A DNA stretch of 12,021 nucleotides, taken from contig CAJUQY010000057.1 of assembly GCA_910588815.1 (NCBI GenBank), positions 3,199 through 15,219 on the forward strand. The letters are read 5' to 3'. The notes beneath the pieces were generated by a model that was not told the DNA's origin, did not search any database, and worked only from the letters and a program-made list of their open reading frames with translations. This document shows positions 1 to 7,724 of the stretch, one piece after another; positions within the stretch are counted from its first letter, which is position 1; every line of letters starts with the position of its first letter. A program made the translations under genes and the position numbers. The DNA comes from an uncultured Lachnospiraceae bacterium. GTDB lineage: Bacteria; Bacillota; Clostridia; Lachnospirales; Lachnospiraceae.

Positions 1-164
1 GTGGTAAGTAGTGCGTAAAGCCAGAAGCGGCGGCCCATAATTACCAAAAGCAAACAATAGGTGTGTTTTCAACCGTGCGTGAGTGGTAAGTAGTGCGTAA
101 AGCCAGAAGCGGCGGCCCATAATTACCAAAAGCAAACGATAGGTGTGTTTTCAACCGTGTTTGC
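1..164. repeat. Two 82-bp direct tandem units
   Basis: Units 1-82 and 83-164 are direct repeats. The first 77 bases are identical except for one change (A at 56, G at 138); the last five bases diverge. The window begins exactly at a unit boundary, so further copies may lie to the left. No open reading frame of convincing size uses the period, and 82 is not a multiple of three, so this is intergenic repeat DNA. It lies just past the 3' end of the minus-strand penicillin-binding protein gene. Confidence 0.9.
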
Positions 165-188
165 GTTGGCAATTATGGGCCGCCGCTT
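107..188 (-). other. Long stem-loop downstream of the PBP gene
   Basis: Bases 107-124 (AAGCGGCGGCCCATAATT) are the perfect reverse complement of 171-188, giving an 18-bp stem. Pairing continues inward, read on the minus strand, with one G.U pair, a CCA/TGG block, one small bulge and a final GCAAAC/GTTTGC block, about 29 pairs in all around a loop of roughly 21 bases. It starts 12 bases past the PBP stop codon on the coding strand. It is not followed by a T-run, so it is not a textbook intrinsic terminator, though it could stop transcription or protect the mRNA 3' end. The left arm also occurs in the upstream repeat unit (25-42), so two left arms could compete for one right arm. Confidence 0.85.
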
Positions 189-200
189 CGTCCCCCCATT

Positions 201-2933
201 TTATCCGGGCGGCGCCTCCGGCGCAGTGGTCTGCTCCGGCGCAGGCGCTTCCTGCTCGGGCGGGGCTTCTGCGGAAGGCTCCGGTGTCTGCTGCGTTCCG
301 GGAGACTCGGATTCTCCCGTCTGGCTCTCCTCTTCAGTCATGAAGGGGAAGAAATAGCCGGTATGGATGGGGCAGGTACTGTTTCTTAAAGACTCCGGGA
401 GGAGGTACGCGCTGTCGTCTGTGCCTCCGGTGGACTCGTCGGTCAGTGTTCGGTAAATTCGATTTTCCCGAAGCTGCTCCGGACAAAATTCAGTGGCCAG
501 AGCCCCGCTCAGCCGGCATACGGTAACCATGGTGTGGTGATCGCAGACCTCCGTGGGGGCAGTGCCCCTGGAAAAGTATTCCGTGTAGACCATATTGCCT
601 GCCGGGTCGGCATCACAGACACCCGGAACGGCCAGCTTGCCGGACTTATGGCAGATCGAGACCTCCTCGATATTATTCGGCATAGAAGGAAATTCCTTAA
701 TGGGAAGTTCCTCGCAGGCCCTGGACATGATTTTGCGCCACATCGACCTCACATCAGAACTGGTGGTCAGATCTGCATTTTCATCGTAGCCCTGCCATAC
801 ACCCAAGGTGTAATAGGGGGTGTAACCCACGAACCAGATATCGTTGGTGTTGGTGGTGGTGCCGCTCTTGCCGGCTGTGGGCATGGCATCAAGCTTTGTT
901 TCCAGCCTGCTGGTCGGAATGTCCGGATGGCCATACAGGAATGAATACTGGCAGACTCCCTCCATGGCATTGGTTAAGAGCCAGGCCGTGGATTCCTTAA
1001 TTACCGTGTGGGTCTCCGGCTGATTGTCGATAATGATTTTCCCGTTGCGGTCCACGATCCTGGTGTAATAAATGGGTTCGGTGTAGATGCCCTGATTGGC
1101 GATGGCCGCATAGGCGCCTGTCAGTTCCAGGTTGCTGACCCCGTGGGTGATTCCGCCCAGGCAGAGGGGGGCGCCGATGTCCGTGAATACCTGGCCGGTG
1201 GTTTCGTTGACCTCGCTCTCCACCAGGGAGGTGATGCCGAAGTTTAAGGCATACTGGTAGCCGATCTGAGGGGTTACTGTGTTCATCAGACACTTCAGGG
1301 CAATGATATTCATGGAGTAGACAATACCGTCACGGATATTGGAATAGCCCACATAGTGGCCTCCCCACCAGTTGGCGAAATCCTTGTTGTCCAGGGAGTA
1401 GGGGGCATCATAATAGACGGTGCCCAGGGTGGCGCCGGAATTGTCCAGGGCCGGGGCAAAGGCGGTCAGCACCTTGAAGGTGGAACCGGGCTGACGCAAT
1501 GTGTCCGTGGCCCGGTTTAAACTCAAACTGGCCGTTTTTGTCCCGCGGCCGCCGCTGATGGCCAGGATATAGCCGGTTTCCTGATCCATGAGGACGCAGG
1601 AACTTTGGGGCTGCAGAGTAATGTCCAGCCGTTCTCCCGGTACGGTATCCCGGCGGGATACCACGGTAGCCTTGTATTCCTCCACGACCTGTCGGATCTC
1701 GTCCTCCGTCTCATAGATCAGTTTGACCGGTTCGCCGCCGTTTTTCTCCCTCAGCCAGGTCTTGATGTTGTTTTCCGAGTAGTTGTCCGTGCTGCCGTCC
1801 GGGTGAGTGACGGAAAGCCGGTAGGTGAAGCTGTAGCGGATCTCACTGTTTAAATAGTTTTCCGGTGAGGAAATCTCCTCATCTACGATCTTTTGCAGCT
1901 TCGGATCCTGGGTGGTAAAAATCCGCAGTCCTCCGCTGTAAAGCATGGTGCGGGCCTCGGTCTCCGAATACCCGGCCTTCTCCTGCAGATCGGCAAGAAC
2001 CTGGACAATGGTTTCGTCCACGAAATAACTGTAAATGGAAGATTCATTGTCTCTGGCGGCATCTACCTCCTGAATCCTGGCGTAGACATCGTCAGTCTGC
2101 GCCTCCTTAAGTTCCTCCTCCGAGATATAACCCTGTTCCTGCATGTACTCGAGGACGATATTGCGCCGCTTGACATTTTCTTCCGGGTGGGTAATGGGAT
2201 TGTACCTGGTGGGATTGCTGGTGACGGCGGCAATGACGGCGCATTCCGACAGGGTCAGTTCGCTGACGCCTTTCCCGAAATAGCGCTCGGAGGCCGCCTG
2301 TACGCCCAGGGTGTTGGCCCCCAGGTTGATGGTGTTCAGGTAATTTTGGAGAATGATCTCCTTGTCCATGGTTTTTTCCAGCTGGATGGCCAGATACTGC
2401 TCCTGGATCTTTCGCTTGATCTTGGAGCCGAAGGAGGTCTCCATGCCGCCGCCGAAAGCGACGTTTTTGATCAGCTGCTGGGTAATGGTGCTGGCGCCCT
2501 GATCCAGCTCACCGGACATAAGTCCCTGGAAAGCGGCTCTGGTAAGTCCCTTGATATCCACGCCGTTGTGATCCCAGAACCGGGAGTCCTCAATGGCGAT
2601 AAAGGCATTGATCAGGTTTTCCGGCATTTCCGAATATTCCACGGGCTGTCTGTTGGAACCCGCCATGACAAGAGTCTGTATCTCATTGCCCTCCGCGTCA
2701 TAGATGATCGTGGCGGAGGCGTTTGGAGACATATCCAGAGTATTTAAGTCCGGGGCAGACTTCAAGATGCCGCGGAACATGCCAAGACCGGCGGAAAAGA
2801 CCAGGACGATCAGGGCAAGGATGCCGGTTAAAAAAGCCTTGAAGGTCAGAATGCCGGCTTTCGTTTTACGCTTGGCAGATTTGGATGAACAAGAATGAAT
2901 CTGCTTTTTCAGGCCGGATTTTCCGTAATTCAT
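201..2933 (-). CDS. Class A penicillin-binding protein (PBP1A family), bifunctional transglycosylase/transpeptidase
   Basis: A 910-residue peptidoglycan synthase. It polymerises lipid II into glycan strands and cross-links stem peptides on the outer face of the membrane. A basic cytoplasmic start is followed by one membrane anchor at about residues 33-54. The GT51 domain shows EDSRFWDHNG (115-124, catalytic Glu115), GASTITQQ (146-153) and the KRKIQEQ block with Glu178. The transpeptidase domain shows STFK (Ser484 nucleophile, Lys487), SMN (540-542) and KSGT (689-692). Residues 760-860 carry six cysteines outside the membrane, and the last 40 or so residues are rich in Pro, Glu and Ala, like a disordered wall-spanning tail. 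The start is chosen at 2933 because AGGAGG (2941-2946 on the complement) sits 7 bases upstream; a frame extension to 2957 would include the binding site itself. It is transcribed divergently from yigZ. The family call is certain; the exact PBP1A/PBP1 name is not. Confidence 0.96.
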   Translation of the reverse strand: MNYGKSGLKKQIHSCSSKSAKRKTKAGILTFKAFLTGILALIVLVFSAGLGMFRGILKSAPDLNTLDMSPNASATIIYDAEGNEIQTLVMAGSNRQPVEYSEMPENLINAFIAIEDSRFWDHNGVDIKGLTRAAFQGLMSGELDQGASTITQQLIKNVAFGGGMETSFGSKIKRKIQEQYLAIQLEKTMDKEIILQNYLNTINLGANTLGVQAASERYFGKGVSELTLSECAVIAAVTSNPTRYNPITHPEENVKRRNIVLEYMQEQGYISEEELKEAQTDDVYARIQEVDAARDNESSIYSYFVDETIVQVLADLQEKAGYSETEARTMLYSGGLRIFTTQDPKLQKIVDEEISSPENYLNSEIRYSFTYRLSVTHPDGSTDNYSENNIKTWLREKNGGEPVKLIYETEDEIRQVVEEYKATVVSRRDTVPGERLDITLQPQSSCVLMDQETGYILAISGGRGTKTASLSLNRATDTLRQPGSTFKVLTAFAPALDNSGATLGTVYYDAPYSLDNKDFANWWGGHYVGYSNIRDGIVYSMNIIALKCLMNTVTPQIGYQYALNFGITSLVESEVNETTGQVFTDIGAPLCLGGITHGVSNLELTGAYAAIANQGIYTEPIYYTRIVDRNGKIIIDNQPETHTVIKESTAWLLTNAMEGVCQYSFLYGHPDIPTSRLETKLDAMPTAGKSGTTTNTNDIWFVGYTPYYTLGVWQGYDENADLTTSSDVRSMWRKIMSRACEELPIKEFPSMPNNIEEVSICHKSGKLAVPGVCDADPAGNMVYTEYFSRGTAPTEVCDHHTMVTVCRLSGALATEFCPEQLRENRIYRTLTDESTGGTDDSAYLLPESLRNSTCPIHTGYFFPFMTEEESQTGESESPGTQQTPEPSAEAPPEQEAPAPEQTTAPEAPPG

Positions 2934-2984
2934 ACAAAAACCTCCTAGAGGTCCCATAGTGGCAAATTTTTTGACGTTGACTAT

Positions 2985-2990
2985 AGTATA
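2985..2990 (-). promoter_or_regulatory. Probable -10 element for the PBP gene
   Basis: On the minus strand TATACT lies about 50 bases upstream of the start codon. The hexamer 17 bases further upstream (TTTCCT) is a poor -35 match, so this is a likely but weak promoter. It is back to back with the yigZ promoter in the same 164-bp gap. Confidence 0.4.
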
Positions 2991-3037
2991 TCAAAAAATC
3001 AGGGAGAAGGAAAGGGGAGAATTGCAAAAGCCCGGGG

Positions 3038-3066
3038 TTGCGAAGCGGAAGCTTCTATATTACAAT
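3038..3066 (+). promoter_or_regulatory. SigA promoter of yigZ
   Basis: TTGCGA (3038-3043), a 17-base spacer, then TACAAT (3061-3066). Predicted transcription start is near 3073, giving a leader of about 25 bases that contains the AGGAGGGG binding site (3087-3094). Confidence 0.75.
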
Positions 3067-3097
3067 GGTATCATGACAAATGATTCAGGAGGGGAAG

Positions 3098-3754
3098 ATG
3101 AGACAGAGCTATCTGGAGGCGTATCAGGAGGGCGAAGGAGAGCTGGTAGACAAAAAGTCCCGGTTCATCGCCACGGTGCGCCCTGTCAAATCAGAGGCGG
3201 AAGCAACAGCTTTTATTGAGGAAATGCGGAAGAAATACTGGAACGCCAGCCACAACTGCACGGCGTTTTGTATTGGGAGGGGAAATGAACTGACCCGCTG
3301 CAGTGATGACGGGGAGCCCGGCGGTACTGCCGGGAGGCCTATGCTGGACGTGCTTTTGGGCGAGGGCATTCACAATGTGTGTGCGGTGGTCACCAGGTAT
3401 TTCGGCGGTACCCTTCTTGGGACAGGCGGTCTGGTGCGGGCCTATTCCGGTGCGGTGAAGGAGGGGCTTAAGCACAGCGTCATTTTGCAGAAACGTCCGG
3501 GGAAAGAGGTTTTGGTTGTCTGTGATTACAACGGGCTCGGAAAGCTCCAGTACATTGCCGGACAGAGGCGGATTCCCGTCCTGGGGACAGAGTATACGGA
3601 TCAGGTGTCCGCTAGGCTGATGCTTCCGGAGGAGGAGGCGGATGCTTTTGTGAAGCAGCTCACGGAGGCCACCGGAGGGAGGGCTGTGATTGAAGTTCTC
3701 GGGACGCCTTACTTTGCAGAACATGACGGGGAGATCCTTTTATTTGAAGAGTAA
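3098..3754 (+). CDS. yigZ: YigZ/IMPACT family protein
   Basis: A 218-residue member of the UPF0029/IMPACT family, the usual bacterial length. Hallmark motifs are DDGEPGGTAGRP (70-81) and TRYFGGTLLGTGGLVRAYS (99-117) in the N-terminal IMPACT domain; the remaining residues fit the ferredoxin-like C-terminal domain (DUF1949). Bacterial members are thought to act around translation or proline peptides, but the biochemical role is not settled. The ATG at 3098 is preferred over the in-frame ATG at 3080 because AGGAGGGG (3087-3094) lies between them. It is a single-gene transcript, divergent from the PBP gene and convergent with the dehydrogenase gene. Its 3' end is repeated three times (separate entry). 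Confidence 0.93.
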   Translation: MRQSYLEAYQEGEGELVDKKSRFIATVRPVKSEAEATAFIEEMRKKYWNASHNCTAFCIGRGNELTRCSDDGEPGGTAGRPMLDVLLGEGIHNVCAVVTRYFGGTLLGTGGLVRAYSGAVKEGLKHSVILQKRPGKEVLVVCDYNGLGKLQYIAGQRRIPVLGTEYTDQVSARLMLPEEEADAFVKQLTEATGGRAVIEVLGTPYFAEHDGEILLFEE

Positions 3755-3786
3755 GCCTTTGAGGAATAAACATTTGAGGAATAGGC
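3742..3786 (+). repeat. Three 15-bp tandem units spanning the yigZ stop codon
   Basis: Units at 3742-3756, 3757-3771 and 3772-3786 each read TTTGA(A/G)GA(G/A)TA(A/G) in the yigZ frame. Each encodes Phe-Glu-Glu-stop. The last two share an 11-base identical core (TTTGAGGAATA at 3758 and 3773). The result is three successive in-frame stops: TAA, TAA, TAG. Confidence 0.85.
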
Positions 3787-3802
3787 GGCAAAAAGCAGAG
3801 GG

Positions 3803-4534
3803 TCAGATCCAGCCGCCGTCCAGGGTGACGATCTGCCCGGTCAGGTAATCCGGGGCCCTCAGGAGCTGCCAGGCCATGTCGGCGGCCTCCGTCACTGTGC
3901 CCAGGCGGCCCGCAGGAATTTCTTCTGCCAGAGCAGCGCGGTCCTCCTCGGAAAGAAATCGGTTCATGTCCGTGTCGATGGCTCCGCAGGCCAGGGCATT
4001 GACCTGGACTTTGGAGGGGGCCAGTTCCTTTGCCAGGGCTTTTGTGAGGGCATTGACGCCGCCCTTGGAGGCAGAGTAGGCGGCTTCACAGGAGGCGCCT
4101 GCATTCCCCCAGACAGAAGAGATATTTAAAATCCGGCCGTTTTTTGCCGCTATCATGGAGGGGATGGCCAGGCGGCAGCAGTAAAAGACGGAGGAGAGAT
4201 TGGTGCCGATCAGGGTGTTCCACTGGTCATTGTCCATATCCTGCAAAAGCCCGATATGGGAGATACCCGCATTATTTACCAGGATATTGACAGAGCCGAA
4301 GGTGGCCTGGGCTTCTTCAAAGAGCTTTTGGCATGCGGCGGGATCCGACACGTCGGCGGCGACGGCCAGGCAGGGGGCGCCCAGGGCCAGAAGTTCCTTT
4401 TTTGCTTCTAAAAGAGGCACCTTGTCCCTGGCACAGATGACGAGCCGGAAGCCCTCCCCTGCGAGCCGCAGGGCGATGGCCTTTCCGATGCCGCGGGAGG
4501 CCCCTGTGATCAATGCTGTTTTTATTGATGGCAT
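3803..4534 (-). CDS. Short-chain dehydrogenase/reductase, probable EF-P 5-aminopentanone reductase (YmfI-like)
   Basis: A 243-residue classical SDR with an NAD(P)-binding Rossmann fold. Visible motifs are TGASRGIG (10-17), NNAG (87-90), Asn112, the catalytic Ser140 in NISSVWG, and Tyr153-x-x-x-Lys157 in YSASK. The protein ends in the usual ITG-Q-I-x-x-x-DGGW-type tail (TGQIVTLDGGW). The run SSVWGNAGASCEAAYSASKG resembles the Bacillus subtilis YmfI family, which reduces the 5-aminopentanone group on the lysine of elongation factor P; this is from memory of family sequences. FabG-type 3-oxoacyl-ACP reductase is the main alternative, but no fatty-acid genes are nearby. The ATG at 4534 is chosen because GAAAGGAA precedes it at good distance; the 26-residue upstream extension overlaps the promoter. 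Confidence 0.88.
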   Translation of the reverse strand: MPSIKTALITGASRGIGKAIALRLAGEGFRLVICARDKVPLLEAKKELLALGAPCLAVAADVSDPAACQKLFEEAQATFGSVNILVNNAGISHIGLLQDMDNDQWNTLIGTNLSSVFYCCRLAIPSMIAAKNGRILNISSVWGNAGASCEAAYSASKGGVNALTKALAKELAPSKVQVNALACGAIDTDMNRFLSEEDRAALAEEIPAGRLGTVTEAADMAWQLLRAPDYLTGQIVTLDGGWI

Positions 4535-4582
4535 GGGTGTTTCCTTTCTACACGGAATATGAGAGTACAAGTGATATTTACC

Positions 4583-4593
4583 AGTATAACACA
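4583..4593 (-). promoter_or_regulatory. Extended -10 promoter of the SDR gene
   Basis: On the minus strand TGTGTTATACT contains TATACT preceded by the TRTGn extension. There is no good -35 at 17 bases. Predicted start is near 4576, about 40 bases before the ATG. Confidence 0.6.
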
Positions 4594-4639
4594 GGCGCGG
4601 GGCAGGTGCCATGGCAAATTTGCATTAGGAGGATGACGT

Positions 4640-5677
4640 ATGGGGAAACAGACGAAGCTTACACCGGGGCCGCTTTTAAATGAGCGGGGAGAGTTATGTC
4701 AGGCCGGCTATGCCACATCGCTGGTGAAGGAGTATGACAGGAGCCGCATAAAGGGCGGAGCTTTGCGGATTAAGGAGTGGGACTATTATCTGATTTACAA
4801 TGGCCGGTGCGGGGTGGCGCTTACGCTGGACGACAATTCCTATATGGGGCTTGTGAGCATTTCTTTTCTGGATTTTGAGAAGCGGACAGAGCACACAGCC
4901 AGCCCGATGACGGTCTTTCCCATGGGAAAAACAGGATTTCCGGGAACCTCGGCGGCGGGGGACGTGTCGCTCCATAAAAGAAATATGAAAATGTCCTTTT
5001 GCCATCGGGATGGGAAAAGGATCCTGGACGGGGAGATCAGACGCTTTGAAAACGGCCTGCCCATCCGCATCCATTTTGAACTGGAGGAGGAGCCGGAGGA
5101 CAGCATGGTTATTGCCACACCTTTTCCAGGGAAAAAGACCGCTTTTTACTATAACCAGAAGATCATCGGCATGAGGGCCGGAGGAAGGGCGGAGTATGGG
5201 GGACATGTCTACGAATTTAAGAAGAAAGACAGCTTTGCCCTCCTGGACTGGGGGCGGGGGGTCTGGACCTATGAAAATACCTGGTACTGGAGTGCGGCCA
5301 TGGGGCTTAGCGGCGGAGAAAACTTCGGCTTTAATTTGGGCTATGGCTTTGGCGATACCTCCGCAGCCACGGAGAACATGCTGTTTTATCAGGGAAAGGC
5401 CCACAAGCTGGAGGATGTCCGTTTTCTGATTCCCGGAGAGGAGGAGGGCAAGACTGATTATCTGAAGCCCTGGAACTTCACCTCCTCCGACAAACGGCTG
5501 GAGCTCACTTTCACGCCGATTCTGGACCGGAAAGCCTGTACCTCTGCCGGGATTATTTTGAGCGACCAGCATCAGGTGTTCGGTTATTTCGACGGCACGG
5601 CGGTCCTTGACGACGGGACGAAGCTTTCCGTAGAACATCTGCTGGGGTTTGCGGAGAAGGTCCGAAACAAATGGTGA
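4640..5677 (+). CDS. DUF2804 domain-containing protein
   Basis: A 345-residue soluble protein with no signal peptide or membrane segment, matching the DUF2804 family over its full length. Recognisable parts are the N-terminal LTPGPLLNERGELCQAGYAT, the aromatic block LLDWGRGVWTYENTWYW (201-217), FNLGYGFGD (231-239) and QVFGYFDG (312-319). The fold is probably a lipocalin-like beta barrel, by analogy with related families; the function is unknown. AGGAGG at 4627-4632 lies 7 bases before the ATG and fixes the start. I see no convincing promoter on this strand in the 105-bp gap upstream. Its TGA (5675-5677) directly abuts the stop codon of the convergent methyltransferase gene. Confidence 0.85.
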   Translation: MGKQTKLTPGPLLNERGELCQAGYATSLVKEYDRSRIKGGALRIKEWDYYLIYNGRCGVALTLDDNSYMGLVSISFLDFEKRTEHTASPMTVFPMGKTGFPGTSAAGDVSLHKRNMKMSFCHRDGKRILDGEIRRFENGLPIRIHFELEEEPEDSMVIATPFPGKKTAFYYNQKIIGMRAGGRAEYGGHVYEFKKKDSFALLDWGRGVWTYENTWYWSAAMGLSGGENFGFNLGYGFGDTSAATENMLFYQGKAHKLEDVRFLIPGEEEGKTDYLKPWNFTSSDKRLELTFTPILDRKACTSAGIILSDQHQVFGYFDGTAVLDDGTKLSVEHLLGFAEKVRNKW

Positions 5678-6541
5678 CTACCGCTGCCACCGCCCGGAGG
5701 CTCCGCAGGGAAGGATGAGCCCGGTTTCGGTGACGGGAAGCCCGACCTCGTCAGAGGAGACGCGGCCTCCCCGGTTTTTTAAGGTGACGCCCAGCATATA
5801 GGAGAGGACGGCGGGGGCCAGGCCTGTGGTGTAGGAGTTGATCAGGAAAAACAGGGGGGCTTCCGACAAAAGCTCAGTGCAGAGCTTCACCAGGGAAAAG
5901 ACAGAATTCTCGATTTTCCAGATTTCTCCCTTGGGGCCGCGGCCGTAGGAAGGGGGATCCATGATAATGCCGTCGTAATGGTTCCCGCGGCGGATTTCCC
6001 GTTCCACGAATTTCACACAGTCGTCCACGATCCAGCGGATGGGAGCATCGGAGAGGCCGGAAGAGACGGCATTTTCTCTGGCCCATGTCACCATGCCCTT
6101 GGAGGCGTCCACATGGGTGACCTGGGCTCCCGCACGGGCGGCGGCCAGGGTGGCTCCGCCGGTATAGGCAAAAAGATTTAAAATCTTCACAGGCCGGCCG
6201 GATTTTTTTATCAAAGCCGAAAACCAGTCCCAGTTTGCGGCCTGTTCCGGAAACAGACCCGTGTGCTTGAAGCTGAAAGGCTTCAAATGGAAGGTGAGGC
6301 CGAGGGGATTGTAGCCGATGGACCATTGCTTTGGCAGCTGAAAAAATTCCCATTCGCCGCCGCCTTTGCTGCTTCTGTGGTAGTGGCCGTTCTTTTTTCT
6401 CCAGCCTGCATGTTTTTTGGGGGTGTCCCAGATAACCTGGGGGTCGGGGCGAACCAGCAGGTAGTCTCCCCACCGTTCCAGCTTTTCCCCCAGCGACGTA
6501 TCGATCACTTCATAATCGTTCCAATGATCTGCAATCCACAT
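5678..6541 (-). CDS. Class I SAM-dependent methyltransferase, RlmI/COG1092-like
   Basis: A 287-residue methyltransferase. SAM-binding motif I is LNLFAYTGG (121-129), the ribose-binding acidic residue is Asp145 in HVDASKGM, and motif IV is DPPSYGRG (195-202), the DPPS form typical of 23S rRNA cytosine-C5 methyltransferases and relatives. It lacks the long PUA domain of full-length RlmI; the first 110 residues form a different domain, so its RNA or other substrate cannot be named. The start at 6541 is supported by AAAGGA 8 bases upstream; the frame is open to 6625, but that stretch contains the promoter. An imperfect hairpin (6566-6585) lies in the leader. The 3' end touches that of the DUF2804 gene with no gap. 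Confidence 0.88.
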   Translation of the reverse strand: MWIADHWNDYEVIDTSLGEKLERWGDYLLVRPDPQVIWDTPKKHAGWRKKNGHYHRSSKGGGEWEFFQLPKQWSIGYNPLGLTFHLKPFSFKHTGLFPEQAANWDWFSALIKKSGRPVKILNLFAYTGGATLAAARAGAQVTHVDASKGMVTWARENAVSSGLSDAPIRWIVDDCVKFVEREIRRGNHYDGIIMDPPSYGRGPKGEIWKIENSVFSLVKLCTELLSEAPLFFLINSYTTGLAPAVLSYMLGVTLKNRGGRVSSDEVGLPVTETGLILPCGASGRWQR

Positions 6542-6565
6542 GGTCTGTATCCTTTCGGTAAAATA

Positions 6566-6585
6566 TCCCGCAGCCTGCCGCGGGA
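6566..6585 (-). other. Small GC-rich hairpin in the methyltransferase leader
   Basis: TCCCGC (6566-6571) pairs with GCGGGA (6580-6585) around an 8-base loop. It sits just after the predicted transcription start (about 6590) and may stabilise the 5' end of the mRNA. Confidence 0.45.
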
Positions 6586-6596
6586 GCGTTAAGCCC

Positions 6597-6625
6597 ATTA
6601 TATAGAGTTTGTCTTGTCCCGTCAA
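6597..6625 (-). promoter_or_regulatory. Consensus SigA promoter of the methyltransferase gene
   Basis: On the minus strand: TTGACG (6620-6625), 17-base spacer, TATAAT (6597-6602). Predicted start is near 6590, about 50 bases before the ATG. This is one of the two best promoters in the window. Confidence 0.85.
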
Positions 6626-6705
6626 TGTTTACGGAGAAGGTCACAAATCTTTTCCGGAAGGCTGCCAAATGAAAGCAATATACCATATGGGAAAGCAGAT
6701 AAAGA

Positions 6706-6716
6706 TGTGTTATACT
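6706..6716 (+). promoter_or_regulatory. Extended -10 promoter of the aldo/keto reductase gene
   Basis: TGTGTTATACT has TATACT at 6711-6716 with the TG extension; the hexamer at 6688-6693 (TGGGAA) is a weak -35. An 8-bp palindrome, CCATATGG (6683-6690), overlaps the -35 position and could be a regulator site, although it is short. Confidence 0.6.
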
Positions 6717-6750
6717 TAAAATATTCTAAAAAAGCAAGGAGGAAGGGAAA

Positions 6751-7719
6751 ATGAAACATATTATGGTCGGCGGCGTTCTGGAAGCTTCCGAGATGGCTCT
6801 TGGCTGCATGAGGGACTGCCGGATTCCTTTTGAGGATGCGGAGAAGCTGGTTTTAACGGCAGTGGACGAGGGGATTACCTTCTTTGACCATGCGGACGTT
6901 TATGGGGCAGGTGCTTCCGAGGAATATTTTGGAAGGATTCTGGAGAGGAATCCCGGACTCAGGGAAAAGATTCTGATTCAGTCCAAGTGCGCTCTGATCC
7001 GTGATACGGAGAAGACCCTGTATATTGATACAAGCAAGAAGCATATTATCGAGTCCGTGGAAAACAGTATGAAGCGGTTAAAAGTCGATCATCTGGATAC
7101 CTTCCTTTTGCACAGGGCGGATACGCTCATCGAGCCGGAAGAGGTGGCGGAGGCTTTTGACATTCTTCACTCTGCCGGAAAGGTCCGGTATTTCGGCGTC
7201 AGCAATTTCAAGACGATGGATCTGGCGTTTCTGCAGTCCTGCCTGAACCAGAGGCTGATCATCAACCAGATGCAGCTTTCCGTGGCTCATACGGAGTTGA
7301 TTGATCCCACCGCTTCTGTACAGTTAAATGAGTTGGATAATGTGGACCGCAACGGCAGCGTGCTGACTTATATGAGGATGAAGAAGATGACGGCTCAGGC
7401 GTGGTCTCCCTTCCAGGTACGTTTCTACGGAGGCGTATTCATGAATGATGACCAGTATCCGATTCTCAATTCCGTGGTGAACCGGATGAGCGAAGAGAAG
7501 AAAGCTTCCCCTTCTGCCATTGCTATTGCCTGGATTCTGCGCCATCCGGCGAAGATTCAGCCGTTGATCGGCACCACCAACAAAGAGCGGTTAAAGGATA
7601 TCTGTACTGCCTCCAATGTGGAGATCAGCAGGGAAGAGTGGTATGAGCTGTACCGCGCGACCCTGGACGATGAGAAGCGGGCCCAGGTTGGAAACTCCAA
7701 CCCCAAGCCGGCAAAATAA
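6751..7719 (+). CDS. Aldo/keto reductase, YdhF-like
   Basis: A 322-residue NADPH-dependent oxidoreductase of the AKR TIM-barrel family, at full family length. The catalytic tetrad is visible: Asp46 and Tyr51 in DHADVYG, Lys79 in SKC, and His121 in LLHRAD. VRYFGVSNF (146-153) and the cofactor-binding stretch around PLIGTTNKERL (271-281) are typical. The DHADVYG form and overall pattern resemble E. coli YdhF. The physiological carbonyl substrate is unknown. AAGGAGG (6736-6742) lies 8 bases before the ATG. It is probably a single-gene unit with its own promoter and a separate promoter downstream for the next gene. Confidence 0.92.
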   Translation: MKHIMVGGVLEASEMALGCMRDCRIPFEDAEKLVLTAVDEGITFFDHADVYGAGASEEYFGRILERNPGLREKILIQSKCALIRDTEKTLYIDTSKKHIIESVENSMKRLKVDHLDTFLLHRADTLIEPEEVAEAFDILHSAGKVRYFGVSNFKTMDLAFLQSCLNQRLIINQMQLSVAHTELIDPTASVQLNELDNVDRNGSVLTYMRMKKMTAQAWSPFQVRFYGGVFMNDDQYPILNSVVNRMSEEKKASPSAIAIAWILRHPAKIQPLIGTTNKERLKDICTASNVEISREEWYELYRATLDDEKRAQVGNSNPKPAK

Positions 7720-7724
7720 AGATC

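Noticed and set aside
1..164. CRISPR array
   Set aside because: The units repeat over nearly their whole 82 bp with no variable spacers, and no cas gene is nearby.
1893..2747. 284-codon open frame on the plus strand inside the PBP gene
   Set aside because: It is antisense to conserved PBP motifs, has no ribosome binding site and no recognisable domain; long antisense frames are common in GC-rich genes.
4694..5638. 314-codon minus-strand frame inside the DUF2804 gene
   Set aside because: Antisense shadow: the plus strand has a strong binding site and family motifs, while this frame has neither.
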